From REEB52 sp964626905 (lineage in GTDB: Bacteria; Chlamydiota; Chlamydiia; Chlamydiales; SM23-39), in assembly GCA_964626905.1 (NCBI GenBank), contig CAZVHA010000001.1:1-64000 (forward strand): a stretch of DNA of 64,000 nt, written 5' to 3'. This document shows positions 1 to 7,003 of the stretch, piece after piece. Position 1 is the stretch's first letter. Every line of letters starts with the position of its first letter. The notes under the pieces are model-generated. The model was given only the letters and a program-made list of their open reading frames with translations, was not told the origin of the DNA and ran no database searches. The position numbers and the translations under genes were made by a program.

Positions 1-70
1 TTGGGGTGACATTTTAACTTTGGCGAAGGGGTGACATTACAACTTTGGTCTTACATTCAGAACTTTTGAC
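1..70. mobile_element. possible insertion-sequence end
   Basis: Two imperfect direct repeats, each GGGGTGACATT followed by ACTTTGG, lie at 3-23 and 28-48 with a 25-bp period. Repeated sub-terminal motifs of this kind are typical of IS21-type ends, so this may be the edge of an element lying left of the window. The next bases (54-69, CATTCAGAACTTTTGA) recur exactly at 3934-3949 and imperfectly at 4832-4848, inside the island between here and the tmRNA gene. No transposase is visible in the window. Confidence 0.3.
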
Positions 71-142
71 TGGAGAGGTTTTCCCATTTCAGCTACGCTT
101 TTTTCTAAAAAATTTGAATTCAAAGGAAGTGGGTTATGTCTA

Positions 143-265
143 ATGGAGAGCTACGAGGAATTTGATGAAAAACGGCGAAGCAACGAAAGGTTAATAGCTG
201 ACGATGAAGATATGGCTACTTTAGAAAAATTAAGAGCTATAGTACAACCGTCGGAATTGCAGTAA
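143..265 (+). CDS. small acidic ORF, 40 aa (possible gene tail)
   Basis: This is a short frame of 40 codons beginning MESYEEFDEKRR and ending PSELQ, rich in Glu, Asp and Arg, with no recognisable domain. The frame is open upstream to about position 35 without another good start, so it may be the surviving 3' end of a truncated gene rather than a complete one. It ends 8 bases before the start of the deformylase gene and could be co-transcribed with it. No clear ribosome binding site precedes its ATG. Confidence 0.3.
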   Translation: MESYEEFDEKRRSNERLIADDEDMATLEKLRAIVQPSELQ

Positions 266-273
266 GGAAACTT

Positions 274-942
274 ATGAAATTTTTAATATTAGGATTGGCT
301 ATGACTTTATGTAACTCATCGTTTTGCTCACCTACAGAAAAACTGCAGTTTGTGGATTGTCAGGATCCTATTTTGAATATTCGGTGCTGCTCATTGACAG
401 AAGAAGACATCAAAAATCCCGCCATGCAGCAATTATTTGATGGGATGTTTGCTTTTGCAAGAGGGGAACAGTCTGATCAACAAAAACATGTTTTAGTGGG
501 TTTAGCTGCCCCGCAAATAGGTAAGAACATACGGGTAATCCTGGTGGATACCAAAGCTGATGGCAAGGGAGGCGTATCTGAACTGCAGCTTTACATTAAT
601 CCTGAAATTTTAGAGGGATCTCAAGAAACTGAAGAATGGTACGAAGGATGTTTTTCTACAGGAAATGTAAAGGGAATTGTTAAAAGGTCACGTCACGTTA
701 CAATCAGAGCAATGAATCGAGATGGCCATGAAGTTTGTGAAACTCATTCTGGATATGTAGCTCGTATTTTTCTGCATGAGGTCGATCATCTGGATGGCAT
801 TCGGTTTCCTGAGCGCGTACCTAGCGAAGATCGATTGCATATAGTAAAGACGAATGAAATGTATGCCTATCGCAACCAGCAAGCCTGGAGGGATTGGAAA
901 GAAACAATACCCCAGAAAGACTGGAAAGAGTACATGCGCTGA
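274..942 (+). CDS. peptide deformylase-like protein with signal peptide
   Basis: A peptide deformylase homologue of 222 aa. This metalloenzyme family removes the formyl group from N-terminal formyl-Met. The three family motifs are visible: GLAAPQ (about 76-81; the usual preceding Gly is Val/Leu here), EGCFS (124-128, with the metal-binding Cys) and HEVDH (168-172, with the two metal-binding His and the catalytic Glu). Unlike ordinary cytoplasmic deformylases it starts with a hydrophobic stretch (MKFLILGLAMTLCNSSFCS) that looks like a cleavable signal peptide, so it may be exported. A hairpin terminator follows at 1037-1056. A second deformylase with a signal peptide lies at 34046-35116. Family assignment is firm; export and substrate are inference. 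Confidence 0.85.
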   Translation: MKFLILGLAMTLCNSSFCSPTEKLQFVDCQDPILNIRCCSLTEEDIKNPAMQQLFDGMFAFARGEQSDQQKHVLVGLAAPQIGKNIRVILVDTKADGKGGVSELQLYINPEILEGSQETEEWYEGCFSTGNVKGIVKRSRHVTIRAMNRDGHEVCETHSGYVARIFLHEVDHLDGIRFPERVPSEDRLHIVKTNEMYAYRNQQAWRDWKETIPQKDWKEYMR

Positions 943-1036
943 CCAACCGAGAAATCTTCGAGAGTTCTGAAGTGACCGAAAAACGACAACTTTTGAATTT
1001 GGTGTTTCAGAACTTGAAATTGGATGGTAAAAACAT

Positions 1037-1056
1037 GCTCACACAGGTGTGTGAGC
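1037..1056 (+). terminator. hairpin terminator after the deformylase gene
   Basis: A near-perfect hairpin (GCTCACAC, loop AGGT, GTGTGAGC) lies about 95 bases downstream of the deformylase stop. The run after it (CGTTTAA) is only weakly T-rich. Confidence 0.45.
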
Positions 1057-1096
1057 CGTTTAATACCATGATTGGATACAAAGAGTGTCCAACCAG

Positions 1097-1121
1097 TTGG
1101 AGGTGGAGAGAATCGAACTCT
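1097..1121. repeat. distal att-like repeat of the tmRNA 3' end
   Basis: These 25 bases match 6478-6502 (the tmRNA 3' end) with one mismatch (C for T at the 18th base). After the repeat the sequence diverges. A displaced copy of a tRNA or tmRNA 3' end is the usual mark of site-specific integration by a tyrosine recombinase. The interval between the two copies, about 5.4 kb, holds accessory genes only. No integrase gene remains. Confidence 0.6.
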
Positions 1122-1256
1122 ATGACATTTCTTAGACTGGATTAAACTAAAGTAAATAACATCACCAATATCAATTGGTTAAGGTTGTGCCGAATATTCT
1201 GGTTTGGCCTGGTTTTAGCCACTTTTTTGCAGTCCAGTGCGTAAAATTTGCGTAAA

Positions 1257-1283
1257 AGACAGCCGAGTGATTCTCGGCTGTCT
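1257..1283 (-). terminator. rho-independent terminator of the MerR gene
   Basis: A perfect 11-bp stem (AGACAGCCGAG / CTCGGCTGTCT) with a 5-base loop is followed on the minus strand by TTTT. It sits 10 bases after the MerR stop codon. Confidence 0.8.
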
Positions 1284-1293
1284 GCTTTAGATT

Positions 1294-2055
1294 TTAGTTC
1301 AATTCTTTGTCAGCAAATACCTGAATAGCTTCTGCTATAAATTCAGGCAAACGAGGGTGGTATGCCTCATACGCCTTGCGAAGATCGCTATCCGCGATAA
1401 ATTGTCCGTGACCAGCATAAGACTCTTTTGTGGGAGTCCAGAACCTCTTAAGCCATAAGTAATGCCTACGAATGACGCTTTGTACTTCCTTCGTGCTGAC
1501 CTTGCAGTTTTTCTCTAGCAAACGGGTGAGTTCCTTGCAAATGTCTACAAACTCTTTTTTAAAGCTCTCTTCATCTGCTTTGGACCATTTTTTCGCATTT
1601 TGTTTGCTTTCTTCAATATGAGCTTTTCCTTGATCTCCAAAGCGTTCTATGATTTGTCTTTCATATTCCGCTTGTTGTTCTTTACTAAAGCCGGAAAACA
1701 TTTCTTTTTCTTTCATTTTCTTAGTTCCTTTTAAGTGTTCGATTGTTTTGTCAATCGTCTTAATCAGCTTTCTGGTTTGTGCTAGGTTCTTTTTGAGCAC
1801 CTGCCTATGAGAACTTAAAGCCACCATTTTATCGAAATCGCTTCTCCCCAGGACTTTTCGAATCTGTTTCAACTCAAACCCCAGCTCTCTAAAAAATAAA
1901 ATTTGCTGAAGGATTAAAAGCTGTTCTTCTTCGTAGTATCGATACCCATTAGAACCATGGTAGGCTGGTTTAAGAAGTCCAACCTCATCGTACCAATGCA
2001 GGGTTCGAACACTGACTCCTGAAATTTGCGCTAATTCCTTAACTGTATAAGCCAT
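1294..2055 (-). CDS. MerR-family regulator, TipA-like
   Basis: A 253-aa regulator. The N-terminal MerR winged helix (about 1-70, starting MAYTVKELAQISGVSVRTLH) is followed by a dimerisation coiled coil (about 75-115) and a C-terminal TipAS-like domain (about 120-250, containing ERFGDQGKAHIEES and ending AEAIQVFADKEL). TipAS domains bind antibiotics or other hydrophobic ligands, and the regulator then activates its own promoter. That fits the promoter at 2100-2130, whose -35 and -10 boxes are 19 bp apart, a MerR hallmark. An AAGGAG ribosome site precedes the ATG. Two paralogues lie at 49646-50422 and 50979-51749; the latter is close in both protein and promoter. No drug-export gene is adjacent. 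Confidence 0.9.
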   Translation of the reverse strand: MAYTVKELAQISGVSVRTLHWYDEVGLLKPAYHGSNGYRYYEEEQLLILQQILFFRELGFELKQIRKVLGRSDFDKMVALSSHRQVLKKNLAQTRKLIKTIDKTIEHLKGTKKMKEKEMFSGFSKEQQAEYERQIIERFGDQGKAHIEESKQNAKKWSKADEESFKKEFVDICKELTRLLEKNCKVSTKEVQSVIRRHYLWLKRFWTPTKESYAGHGQFIADSDLRKAYEAYHPRLPEFIAEAIQVFADKELN

Positions 2056-2099
2056 TGACTATCTCCTTCAATATCCCCTTGATTTTAAAGGATGCCCCA

Positions 2100-2130
2100 A
2101 TAATAAGGAATGACGTAACGTGAGGGTCAA
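2100..2130 (-). promoter_or_regulatory. MerR-type promoter with 19-bp spacer
   Basis: On the minus strand, TTGACC (2125-2130) and TATTAT (2100-2105) are separated by 19 bp containing an imperfect CACGTTACGT palindrome. Long-spacer promoters of this kind are untwisted by MerR-family activators. The same layout precedes the paralogue at 50979-51749. Confidence 0.75.
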
Positions 2131-2233
2131 TAGCTTTCTCTTAAGACAATAAAATTATTTAAAAATAACACCTTTACCGCAAATGGAGCGGTGTGATATA
2201 TTACATATCAGTCAAGAGATAAGCGTGTCGTTT

Positions 2234-2875
2234 ATGGAAGAAAAAATTCAACGTACTTTTGTTCGCCAAGAGGCTTATCTTAAAATTCGCAATTGGATTT
2301 TAGAGGGAACCTTAGCACCAGGGGCGCAAGTACGAGATAAGGAATTAGCAGAACAGTTGGGGGTCAGTAGAACCCCGATTCGGGAAGCATTATTGCGTCT
2401 TGAAGATGAAGGGCTCGTGCAAACAAAGCCCAATCGTTCAACGCTTGTTAGTTCTGTAGATTTTCACAGCGCATTTCATCTCTATTCCATTGTGTGGACG
2501 TTAGAACGGTTAGCACTTACCCAAGCTTTCGGATCGATTACCGATCTTCACATTCAAGCCATGATTGAAGCTAATGAACGATTTTTACAAAAAATGAAGA
2601 TTCGTGATCGCTTAGCTGCTGTGGATGCTGATCATGACTTCCATTCGGTTTACGTGAGACTTTCGGAAAATAAAGAGCTTGAAAAAATTATTTCAGAATT
2701 GAAACAAAAGCTGAAGCGATTAGATCTTTATTATTTTGATAAAATAAAAGATGCTGCGCTCTCTTACGAGGAGCATAGCCAGATTATAAAAGCCTTACAG
2801 AAAAAAGATTTGTTTCTAGCTTTGAATGCTGTTGAGGGCAATTGGAAGAATAGTTTTTCCCGTTTTAAACTTTAG
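2234..2875 (+). CDS. GntR-family regulator (FCD domain)
   Basis: A GntR/FadR-type repressor of 213 aa from the ATG at 2234; a longer frame begins at 2183 but its first residues look unrelated. An N-terminal winged helix (about 10-75) contains the signature LAEQLGVSRTPIREALLRLE. The C-terminal part (about 85-210) is an all-helical FCD-type ligand domain with DHDFHSVYVRLSEN, which includes the His/Asp residues that often hold a metal. It is divergent from the MerR gene and 9 bases upstream of the DUF2000 gene, so these two probably form an operon. GntR-DUF2000 pairing is common, but the ligand cannot be told from sequence. Confidence 0.85.
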   Translation: MEEKIQRTFVRQEAYLKIRNWILEGTLAPGAQVRDKELAEQLGVSRTPIREALLRLEDEGLVQTKPNRSTLVSSVDFHSAFHLYSIVWTLERLALTQAFGSITDLHIQAMIEANERFLQKMKIRDRLAAVDADHDFHSVYVRLSENKELEKIISELKQKLKRLDLYYFDKIKDAALSYEEHSQIIKALQKKDLFLALNAVEGNWKNSFSRFKL

Positions 2876-2884
2876 AGGAATGGT

Positions 2885-3295
2885 ATGTTTGAAAATAAAT
2901 TGGTAGCAGTGATGAATGAAAAAATTGAAACAGGCGTGATTATGAATGCCTTGGCTCATATGTGTATAGGGTTTGGGTCTGAGATAGGAAAGGAGCCGTT
3001 GCGTCTGACCAATTATATCGACGGAGATGAAGGTAGTCACCCTAGTATTTCGGAGATGCCTTTTATGATTTTAAAGGCAAATTCGAATAAAATAAGAACT
3101 CTCCGTCAGGCCGCTTTACAAGCTGGAATTAAGTGTGTTGACTTTACTGATACTATGACTATAGAGTCCTATATTGAGCAATTAGAACGAACCAAGCAAA
3201 CCAAAGAAGCCGACTTGATCTATTATGGTATTGTTTTATTTGGTAGCTGGGATAAAGTTTCGGAGTTAACAAGAAAATTTTCCTTGTGGAAGTAA
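2885..3295 (+). CDS. DUF2000 family protein
   Basis: A 136-aa protein of the DUF2000 family, an alpha/beta fold related to peptidyl-tRNA hydrolase 2. Family hallmarks visible are the start (KLVAVMNEKIETGVIMNALAH), the central ISEMPFMILKA and the C-terminal LTRKFSLWK. The biochemical function of the family is not established. It is the second gene after a GntR regulator, 9 bases apart, so it is probably regulated with it. Confidence 0.8.
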   Translation: MFENKLVAVMNEKIETGVIMNALAHMCIGFGSEIGKEPLRLTNYIDGDEGSHPSISEMPFMILKANSNKIRTLRQAALQAGIKCVDFTDTMTIESYIEQLERTKQTKEADLIYYGIVLFGSWDKVSELTRKFSLWK

Positions 3296-3444
3296 GATAA
3301 ATAAATAGAGGCAGCCCGCAAAACTGCTTTGCTCAAAAGGGCGATTTTTACGGGCAAATGAGTTTTGCAATTGCCTCGAATAGTCAGCATGTAATAATGC
3401 TTCTCTTGTGCGTCGTCTAATTGCCTCTCAATTTCCTCAAAGGT

Positions 3445-3825
3445 TCAAAGCGATGCGATTGCATCAATTGCAACTTGAAAACCTTTGTGGAATGTTCCAC
3501 TTGGAATGACCCCACGGGCAGGTTTATGGTCTTTGAAAAATTGCATGTAGACAGCGTTGACTTGATCCCATAACTGAATATCTGAAAGATAAATTATGAT
3601 TTTCAGTACTTTCGTTAGGTTTGAACCAGCGGCGTAAAGAATGGCTTGGACATTATTCAGGGCTGCCCTTGTTTGTTCTTCTATTGAGCCCACGACAATG
3701 GGTGTGTTTGGAATGATTCCTAATTGGGTTGCCACATACACAGTTCCATTATGGACAACTGCCTGCGAGTAATGACCGAGGGGTGGAGCCGCATTTTTGG
3801 TCTCAATAAACTGAATCTTCGACAT
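3445..3825 (-). CDS. RidA/YjgF-family protein
   Basis: A 126-aa RidA-fold protein (trimeric enamine/imine deaminase family). The start APPLGHYSQAVVHNGTVYVA, the central EQTRAALNNVQAIL and the C-terminal PARGVIPSG are family signatures. The Arg in PARG corresponds to the substrate-carboxylate Arg of active RidA, although the usual downstream Glu (VEIxxxA) is replaced (QVAIDAIA). RidA proteins detoxify reactive 2-aminoacrylate made by PLP enzymes. It is convergent with the DUF2000 gene and isolated inside the tmRNA-associated island. The exact subclass is uncertain. Confidence 0.85.
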   Translation of the reverse strand: MSKIQFIETKNAAPPLGHYSQAVVHNGTVYVATQLGIIPNTPIVVGSIEEQTRAALNNVQAILYAAGSNLTKVLKIIIYLSDIQLWDQVNAVYMQFFKDHKPARGVIPSGTFHKGFQVAIDAIASL

Positions 3826-3887
3826 TCTGATTTCCTATAACTTGATAGACGCATTATAGAAAAATTTGGATTGCATACAAGAAAAAA

Positions 3888-3908
3888 GGCCGGGAAGACT
3901 TCCCAGCC
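3888..3908. terminator. hairpin upstream of the att-like core
   Basis: GGCCGGGAAG pairs with CTTCCCAGCC with one mismatch, preceded by an A-run. A similar A-run/GGCC hairpin stands just before the next att-like core at 4785-4810, and another hairpin stands before the tmRNA end at 6441-6469. Confidence 0.5.
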
Positions 3909-3915
3909 CTGTCGT

Positions 3916-3949
3916 TTTGGAGGTGGCAGAGTGCATTCAGAACTTTTGA
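3916..3949. repeat. att-like core, internal copy 1
   Basis: These 34 bases resemble 4815-4848 (about seven mismatches) and begin with TTTGGAGGTGG, the same core as the tmRNA 3' end. The last 16 bases also occur exactly at 54-69. Confidence 0.4.
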
Positions 3950-4603
3950 ATGGGGGAGAGTTCGCGATTCTCTTTTTCGATTAATCCCTCGTGATTCTCT
4001 AGAGCATGTTTAATGTGTTTATCAAAATCTGACTCGAACAGACGATCTTGTACAATTCGATACTTTTCAAACTCGCTTTCAGCAAAGGCCTTTGCCACCT
4101 CCTTGCTTACCTTCCCTGGATTATGGAGAATATCCCTTTCGTTAAACTGAAGAATCGAAATAGGCCTTGTTGAAAAATGAGCCGTTCTTCAACCGCTCTT
4201 TGTCTAGCACATAGCCCCGAATGGCAAAATCCTTTAAGACGCTCACAGCCCATTGTCCAAACTAGATGGCTCTCTGAGAATTGACTCGGAAACCGACAGC
4301 GATAATCGCTTCAAGATTATAAAATTCAATATCCCTAGCGACTTCACGGGTGCCTTCTTTTTGAACTATCCGGAAACTCCGGATAGTTGCTTTTCTGGAT
4401 ATCTCTTTCTGATTAAATAGGTTAATCAAATGTTCATTGACTGTTTGGAGAGAGACCTCGAATAGAGTTCCCATCAATTTTTGCGTGAGCCAGACCGATT
4501 CTTCAGCTACGCGAACTTCGATGCTATTTTCTCCGGACTGTCCAGTAAAGATCAGAAATTCAGCTGTGCTATTGCGAATATTGGCTCTTTTTTCTTCACT
4601 CAT
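3937..4603 (-). pseudogene. broken RhuM-family (virulence RhuM) gene
   Basis: The first 113 codons (from 4603) match the N-terminus of RhuM proteins: ESVWLTQKLMGTLFEVSLQT and the GFRVNSQRA end of the KilA-N-like domain. The frame then breaks at about 4262, and the expected continuation (FGQWAVSVLKDFAIRGYVL, then LKNGSFFNKAYF) is readable in another frame down to about 4160. After that an internal stretch is missing and the family C-terminus (FNERDILHNPGKVSKEVA, then QDRLFESDFDKHI) resumes in yet another frame, ending at the TGA at 3937-3939. The gene therefore has at least one frameshift plus an internal deletion. The role of RhuM is not established; genes of the family are frequent on islands. 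Confidence 0.75.
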
Positions 4604-4784
4604 AGGTTCTTCTGCAATTTGTGTGTTAAGAAAAATTGTAGAGGAATTTTCTAATAAAAAACAACCAATAGAACTTGTCTCAGCTTTGCCATTTTCTGCG
4701 GAAGAAGAGCGGGAAGTTGTATCAGATATGCTGACGTTACTGGAGGTTGGGAGACCTTGAATTTTGTAAAAACTCTAAAATAAA

Positions 4785-4810
4785 AAAGGCCAGGATTTTT
4801 CCCGGCCTTT
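4785..4810. terminator. hairpin terminator
   Basis: AAAGGCCAGG pairs with CCCGGCCTTT around a short T-rich loop, flanked by an A-run on the left. It can act in both directions. Just upstream, an open frame ending at 4760 (LPFSAEEEREVVSDMLTLLE) looks like the tail of a lost gene. Confidence 0.55.
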
Positions 4811-4814
4811 GTGC

Positions 4815-4848
4815 TTTGGAGCTGGAGAGACGCATTCAGAACTCCTGA
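4815..4848. repeat. att-like core, internal copy 2
   Basis: TTTGGAGCTGGAGAGA continues into CGCATTCAGAACTCCTGA, a diverged copy of 3916-3949 and of the tmRNA-end core. It separates the Fic gene unit from the broken rhuM unit. Confidence 0.4.
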
Positions 4849-4853
4849 TCAAA

Positions 4854-4966
4854 AAATGGCCGTATTTACTAAAAAACGGCCGTTTCGCCTTAAATACGGC
4901 CAAATAGCTTGAGGAAATGGCCGTATATCGGTTAAAATGGCCGTATAAGGTAAAGGTGGCCGTAAT
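4854..4966. promoter_or_regulatory. six-copy GGCCGTAT repeat array before the Fic gene
   Basis: The motif (A)AATGGCCGTAT occurs at about 4854, 4873, 4892 (inverted), 4915, 4935 and 4953, at close to 20-bp steps, that is, roughly two helical turns apart. The array ends in the ribosome-binding site of the Fic gene. Several copies read as codons if translation is started at 4917 (MAVYRLKWPYKVKVAV), which explains why that longer start is probably wrong. The phased spacing suggests cooperative binding by a protein, most simply the N-terminal winged helix of the Fic protein itself; this is inference. Confidence 0.7.
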
Positions 4967-6311
4967 GAGCTTACGTGACAATAAAATGATGGTGTTGAGG
5001 CTGTTAGGGTTAGAGTTCGAACCGATCGGTCTGCCAGAGCTGATGCGTAGATTGGGGGGAAGTTTTAAGGAAAGATCTGTCAGGAGATGGCTACACCTTC
5101 TTGTCGAGGAGGGAGCGGTTAGGAAAATAGGTCAAAAGCGCGGAACTAAATATATCGTAGTAGGTCGATCAGAAGAAGCTAAAGACGAAATAAGCAGTTG
5201 TTTCAGTTCAGCAAGTCTGAAAGTTATTGAGTTCGTGAAGAGGCCCTTGTTTGAGCGGCATCCTGTTGCCTATGCTGATGACTGGTTTGACAGCTATCAA
5301 CCTAATTCTAGCTACTATTTATCAGAGATGTTGCGACAGCAGTTACAAGCATCAGGGGAGCGAGCTAATGCCAAAGATCCAGCAGGTACTTATGCCCATC
5401 AAATTTTTAATAGGTTGATCATTGATCTGTCATATAACTCATCGCGCTTGGAGGGAAATACCTACTCTTTGTTAGATACCGAACGTTTGCTGCTTCATGG
5501 CGATACTGCTGAAGGAAAGCTAGATGAAGAAAAGGCGATGATTTTGAATCACAAGGAAGCTATTCGTTATCTTGTTGATAATGCACCAAAGATCGAGGTC
5601 AGCCGTAATGTTATATGTACGCTGCACTTTCTGCTGTCTGATGGACTTGTGGAGTCAACAGAAGCGGGCAAGGTGCGAAGGCGTGGTGTTCGCGTCGGAG
5701 GATCAACCTATATCCCATTTGAAGATCCAAAAAGATTAGAGCAACAACTGGAGAAGATAGCTCATAAGGCAATGCAAATTAGAGATCCTTACGAACAAAG
5801 TATTTTTCTATTGATTCATATTAGTTATTTGCAGGCCTTCGCAGACGTGAACAAACGAACTGCTCGACTATCAGCCAATATATCGTTGATCCGAGGAAAT
5901 CTTGTGCCGCTCGCATTCAGTGATGTCAGAGTTGAAGACTATATGTCAGCAATGATTGCGATCTATGAACTCCAGAACGTGAAACCGCTGGTAGACCTAT
6001 ATGTTTATTCCTATCTACGTACCTGCGCAGCCTATGACTCGACAGTCAAAGCAATGGGCTTTGATGAGGTGCGCGTGCGGTATCGACAAGAGAGAAAAAA
6101 AGTGGTAAGGAACGTAATCTTACAAACATTAATCGGAGAGGAAATAAAAAAGTTTGTGGACGCAGAAGCAAACAAGCACGTCCCGGCGACAGTGCGGGCA
6201 GGCTTTGTGGAAGATGTTCTAGAAGACTTAGAGCAGATGGATGAAAGTAGGTTGGCTGGCCTAGGCATCACGCCAGAGCAATTGAAGGAATGGAAAGAGA
6301 GGAAGGGGTAA
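4965..6311 (+). CDS. Fic-family protein with N-terminal winged helix
   Basis: A Fic-domain protein of 448 aa from the ATG at 4965, chosen because AGGTGG lies just before it and the upstream codons are translated repeats. An N-terminal winged-helix region (about 1-65, GLPELMRRLGGSFKERSVRR) is followed by the inhibitory-helix motif SSRLEGN (about 160) and the Fic core (QAFADVNKRTARLSAN, about 290-305). The usual HxFx(D/E)GNGR His is Gln here and the glycines are Val/Lys, a subfamily variant. Canonical Fic proteins AMPylate targets using that His, so AMPylation by the standard mechanism is doubtful. It is the last gene before the tmRNA end of the island. The winged helix and upstream repeats suggest autoregulation. 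Confidence 0.85.
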   Translation: MSLRDNKMMVLRLLGLEFEPIGLPELMRRLGGSFKERSVRRWLHLLVEEGAVRKIGQKRGTKYIVVGRSEEAKDEISSCFSSASLKVIEFVKRPLFERHPVAYADDWFDSYQPNSSYYLSEMLRQQLQASGERANAKDPAGTYAHQIFNRLIIDLSYNSSRLEGNTYSLLDTERLLLHGDTAEGKLDEEKAMILNHKEAIRYLVDNAPKIEVSRNVICTLHFLLSDGLVESTEAGKVRRRGVRVGGSTYIPFEDPKRLEQQLEKIAHKAMQIRDPYEQSIFLLIHISYLQAFADVNKRTARLSANISLIRGNLVPLAFSDVRVEDYMSAMIAIYELQNVKPLVDLYVYSYLRTCAAYDSTVKAMGFDEVRVRYRQERKKVVRNVILQTLIGEEIKKFVDAEANKHVPATVRAGFVEDVLEDLEQMDESRLAGLGITPEQLKEWKERKG

Positions 6312-6440
6312 GGGATCGTAAGACAATAAATTGGGCATTTATCGAGGAGATGGATGGCGGGTTGGGATCCCGCTTATAGACTAAGACTACTGGGAGTCAA
6401 ATAATTTATCATGCAATCGCCCTGGTGTCACTAAAAACAA

Positions 6441-6469
6441 AAGGCTTCAGCCTTTAAAACTGAAGCCTT
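6441..6469 (-). terminator. terminator of tmRNA
   Basis: A perfect 10-bp stem (AAGGCTTCAG / CTGAAGCCTT) with a 9-base loop, 9 bases beyond the mature tmRNA 3' end on its transcribed strand, followed by TTTTGTTTTT. Confidence 0.8.
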
Positions 6470-6477
6470 AAAATTGA

Positions 6478-6502
6478 TTGGAGGTGGAGAGAATTGAACT
6501 CT
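6478..6502. repeat. proximal att-like repeat (tmRNA 3' end)
   Basis: Chromosomal copy of the 25-bp direct repeat shared with 1097-1121. It covers the T-arm and acceptor 3' strand of tmRNA, the usual core for tyrosine recombinases. Confidence 0.6.
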
Positions 6503-6849
6503 CGTCCTTAACAAGCTCGCACAGTGATGACTACATGCTTAGTGCCTAATTATAATTGACCCTTCGATAAGGCTCTGGATCGAAATAGGGCCAATGGGCA
6601 ATCTCTATCTCGAACCCTCTCCTAGGCTGCCCAAAAGGGAGATGGGTTCATACCAAGATGTATGACAGTAGCGATCTGAAACTCTCGGTCCGATCTCAGG
6701 CTACCGCCTCACGTCAGCGGTTAAGCTGCAGCGAGGGACAAATCGTAAGATTCGTCGTTTATTGTTCCACCGGATGATTTAAGAGGCCAACCGATGATCC
6801 TCTACATGCCACCAAAGACTCACTTTTAAGTCGAAACCTTGACACCCCC
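6479..6849 (-). ncRNA. ssrA: tmRNA (transfer-messenger RNA)
   Basis: The 371-nt RNA starts GGGGGTG and ends CACCTCC plus a discriminator A, and these form a 7-bp acceptor stem. The CCA is not encoded. The 5' part contains the tRNA-like GGTTTCGACT and the 3' part the T-arm GAGAGTTCAATTCTC. The tag frame ends at the stop TAA (6721-6723) and reads ...NDESYDLSLAAA, sharing the NDE-Y core of the E. coli tag and the terminal Ala-Ala needed for proteolysis. The resume codon is not certain; GGT or GGA at 6766-6771 are candidates. tmRNA rescues stalled ribosomes with SmpB. Its 3' end is the apparent integration site of the adjoining island. Confidence 0.92.
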
Positions 6850-6911
6850 GCAAGGGAAACAAAGCTGCATTTCGCTTGCGGGAGGCTCAAGAAGCCTTGG
6901 TTTACCCCCTC

Positions 6912-6942
6912 ATTATAACATAGTTAGGATTTTTCATGTCCA
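6912..6942 (-). promoter_or_regulatory. probable tmRNA promoter
   Basis: TATAAT (6912-6917, minus strand) has TGGACA 19 bp upstream (6937-6942). Transcription would start about 55 nt before the mature 5' end, leaving a leader for RNase P to remove. The GC-rich hairpin-prone stretch at 6850-6900 would lie in this leader. Confidence 0.55.
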
Positions 6943-7003
6943 TTTCCTATTTACCTCTTATCCCACAATAGGTTAAGATAGGCCATTTTGGAGGGTCATT
7001 TTT

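Noticed and set aside
894..1145. Open frame of 83 codons overlapping the end of the deformylase gene
   Set aside because: It overlaps a well-supported gene in another frame, includes the terminator hairpin and ends inside the tmRNA-end repeat; no ribosome site or family.
4437..4760. Open frame on the plus strand across the rhuM start
   Set aside because: Its first half is the antisense of the rhuM coding sequence; only the last 30-40 codons could be a gene relic.
4854..4966. GGCCGTAT repeats as a replication iteron array
   Set aside because: No Rep gene or AT-rich origin region; the array runs into a gene start, so an operator is more likely.
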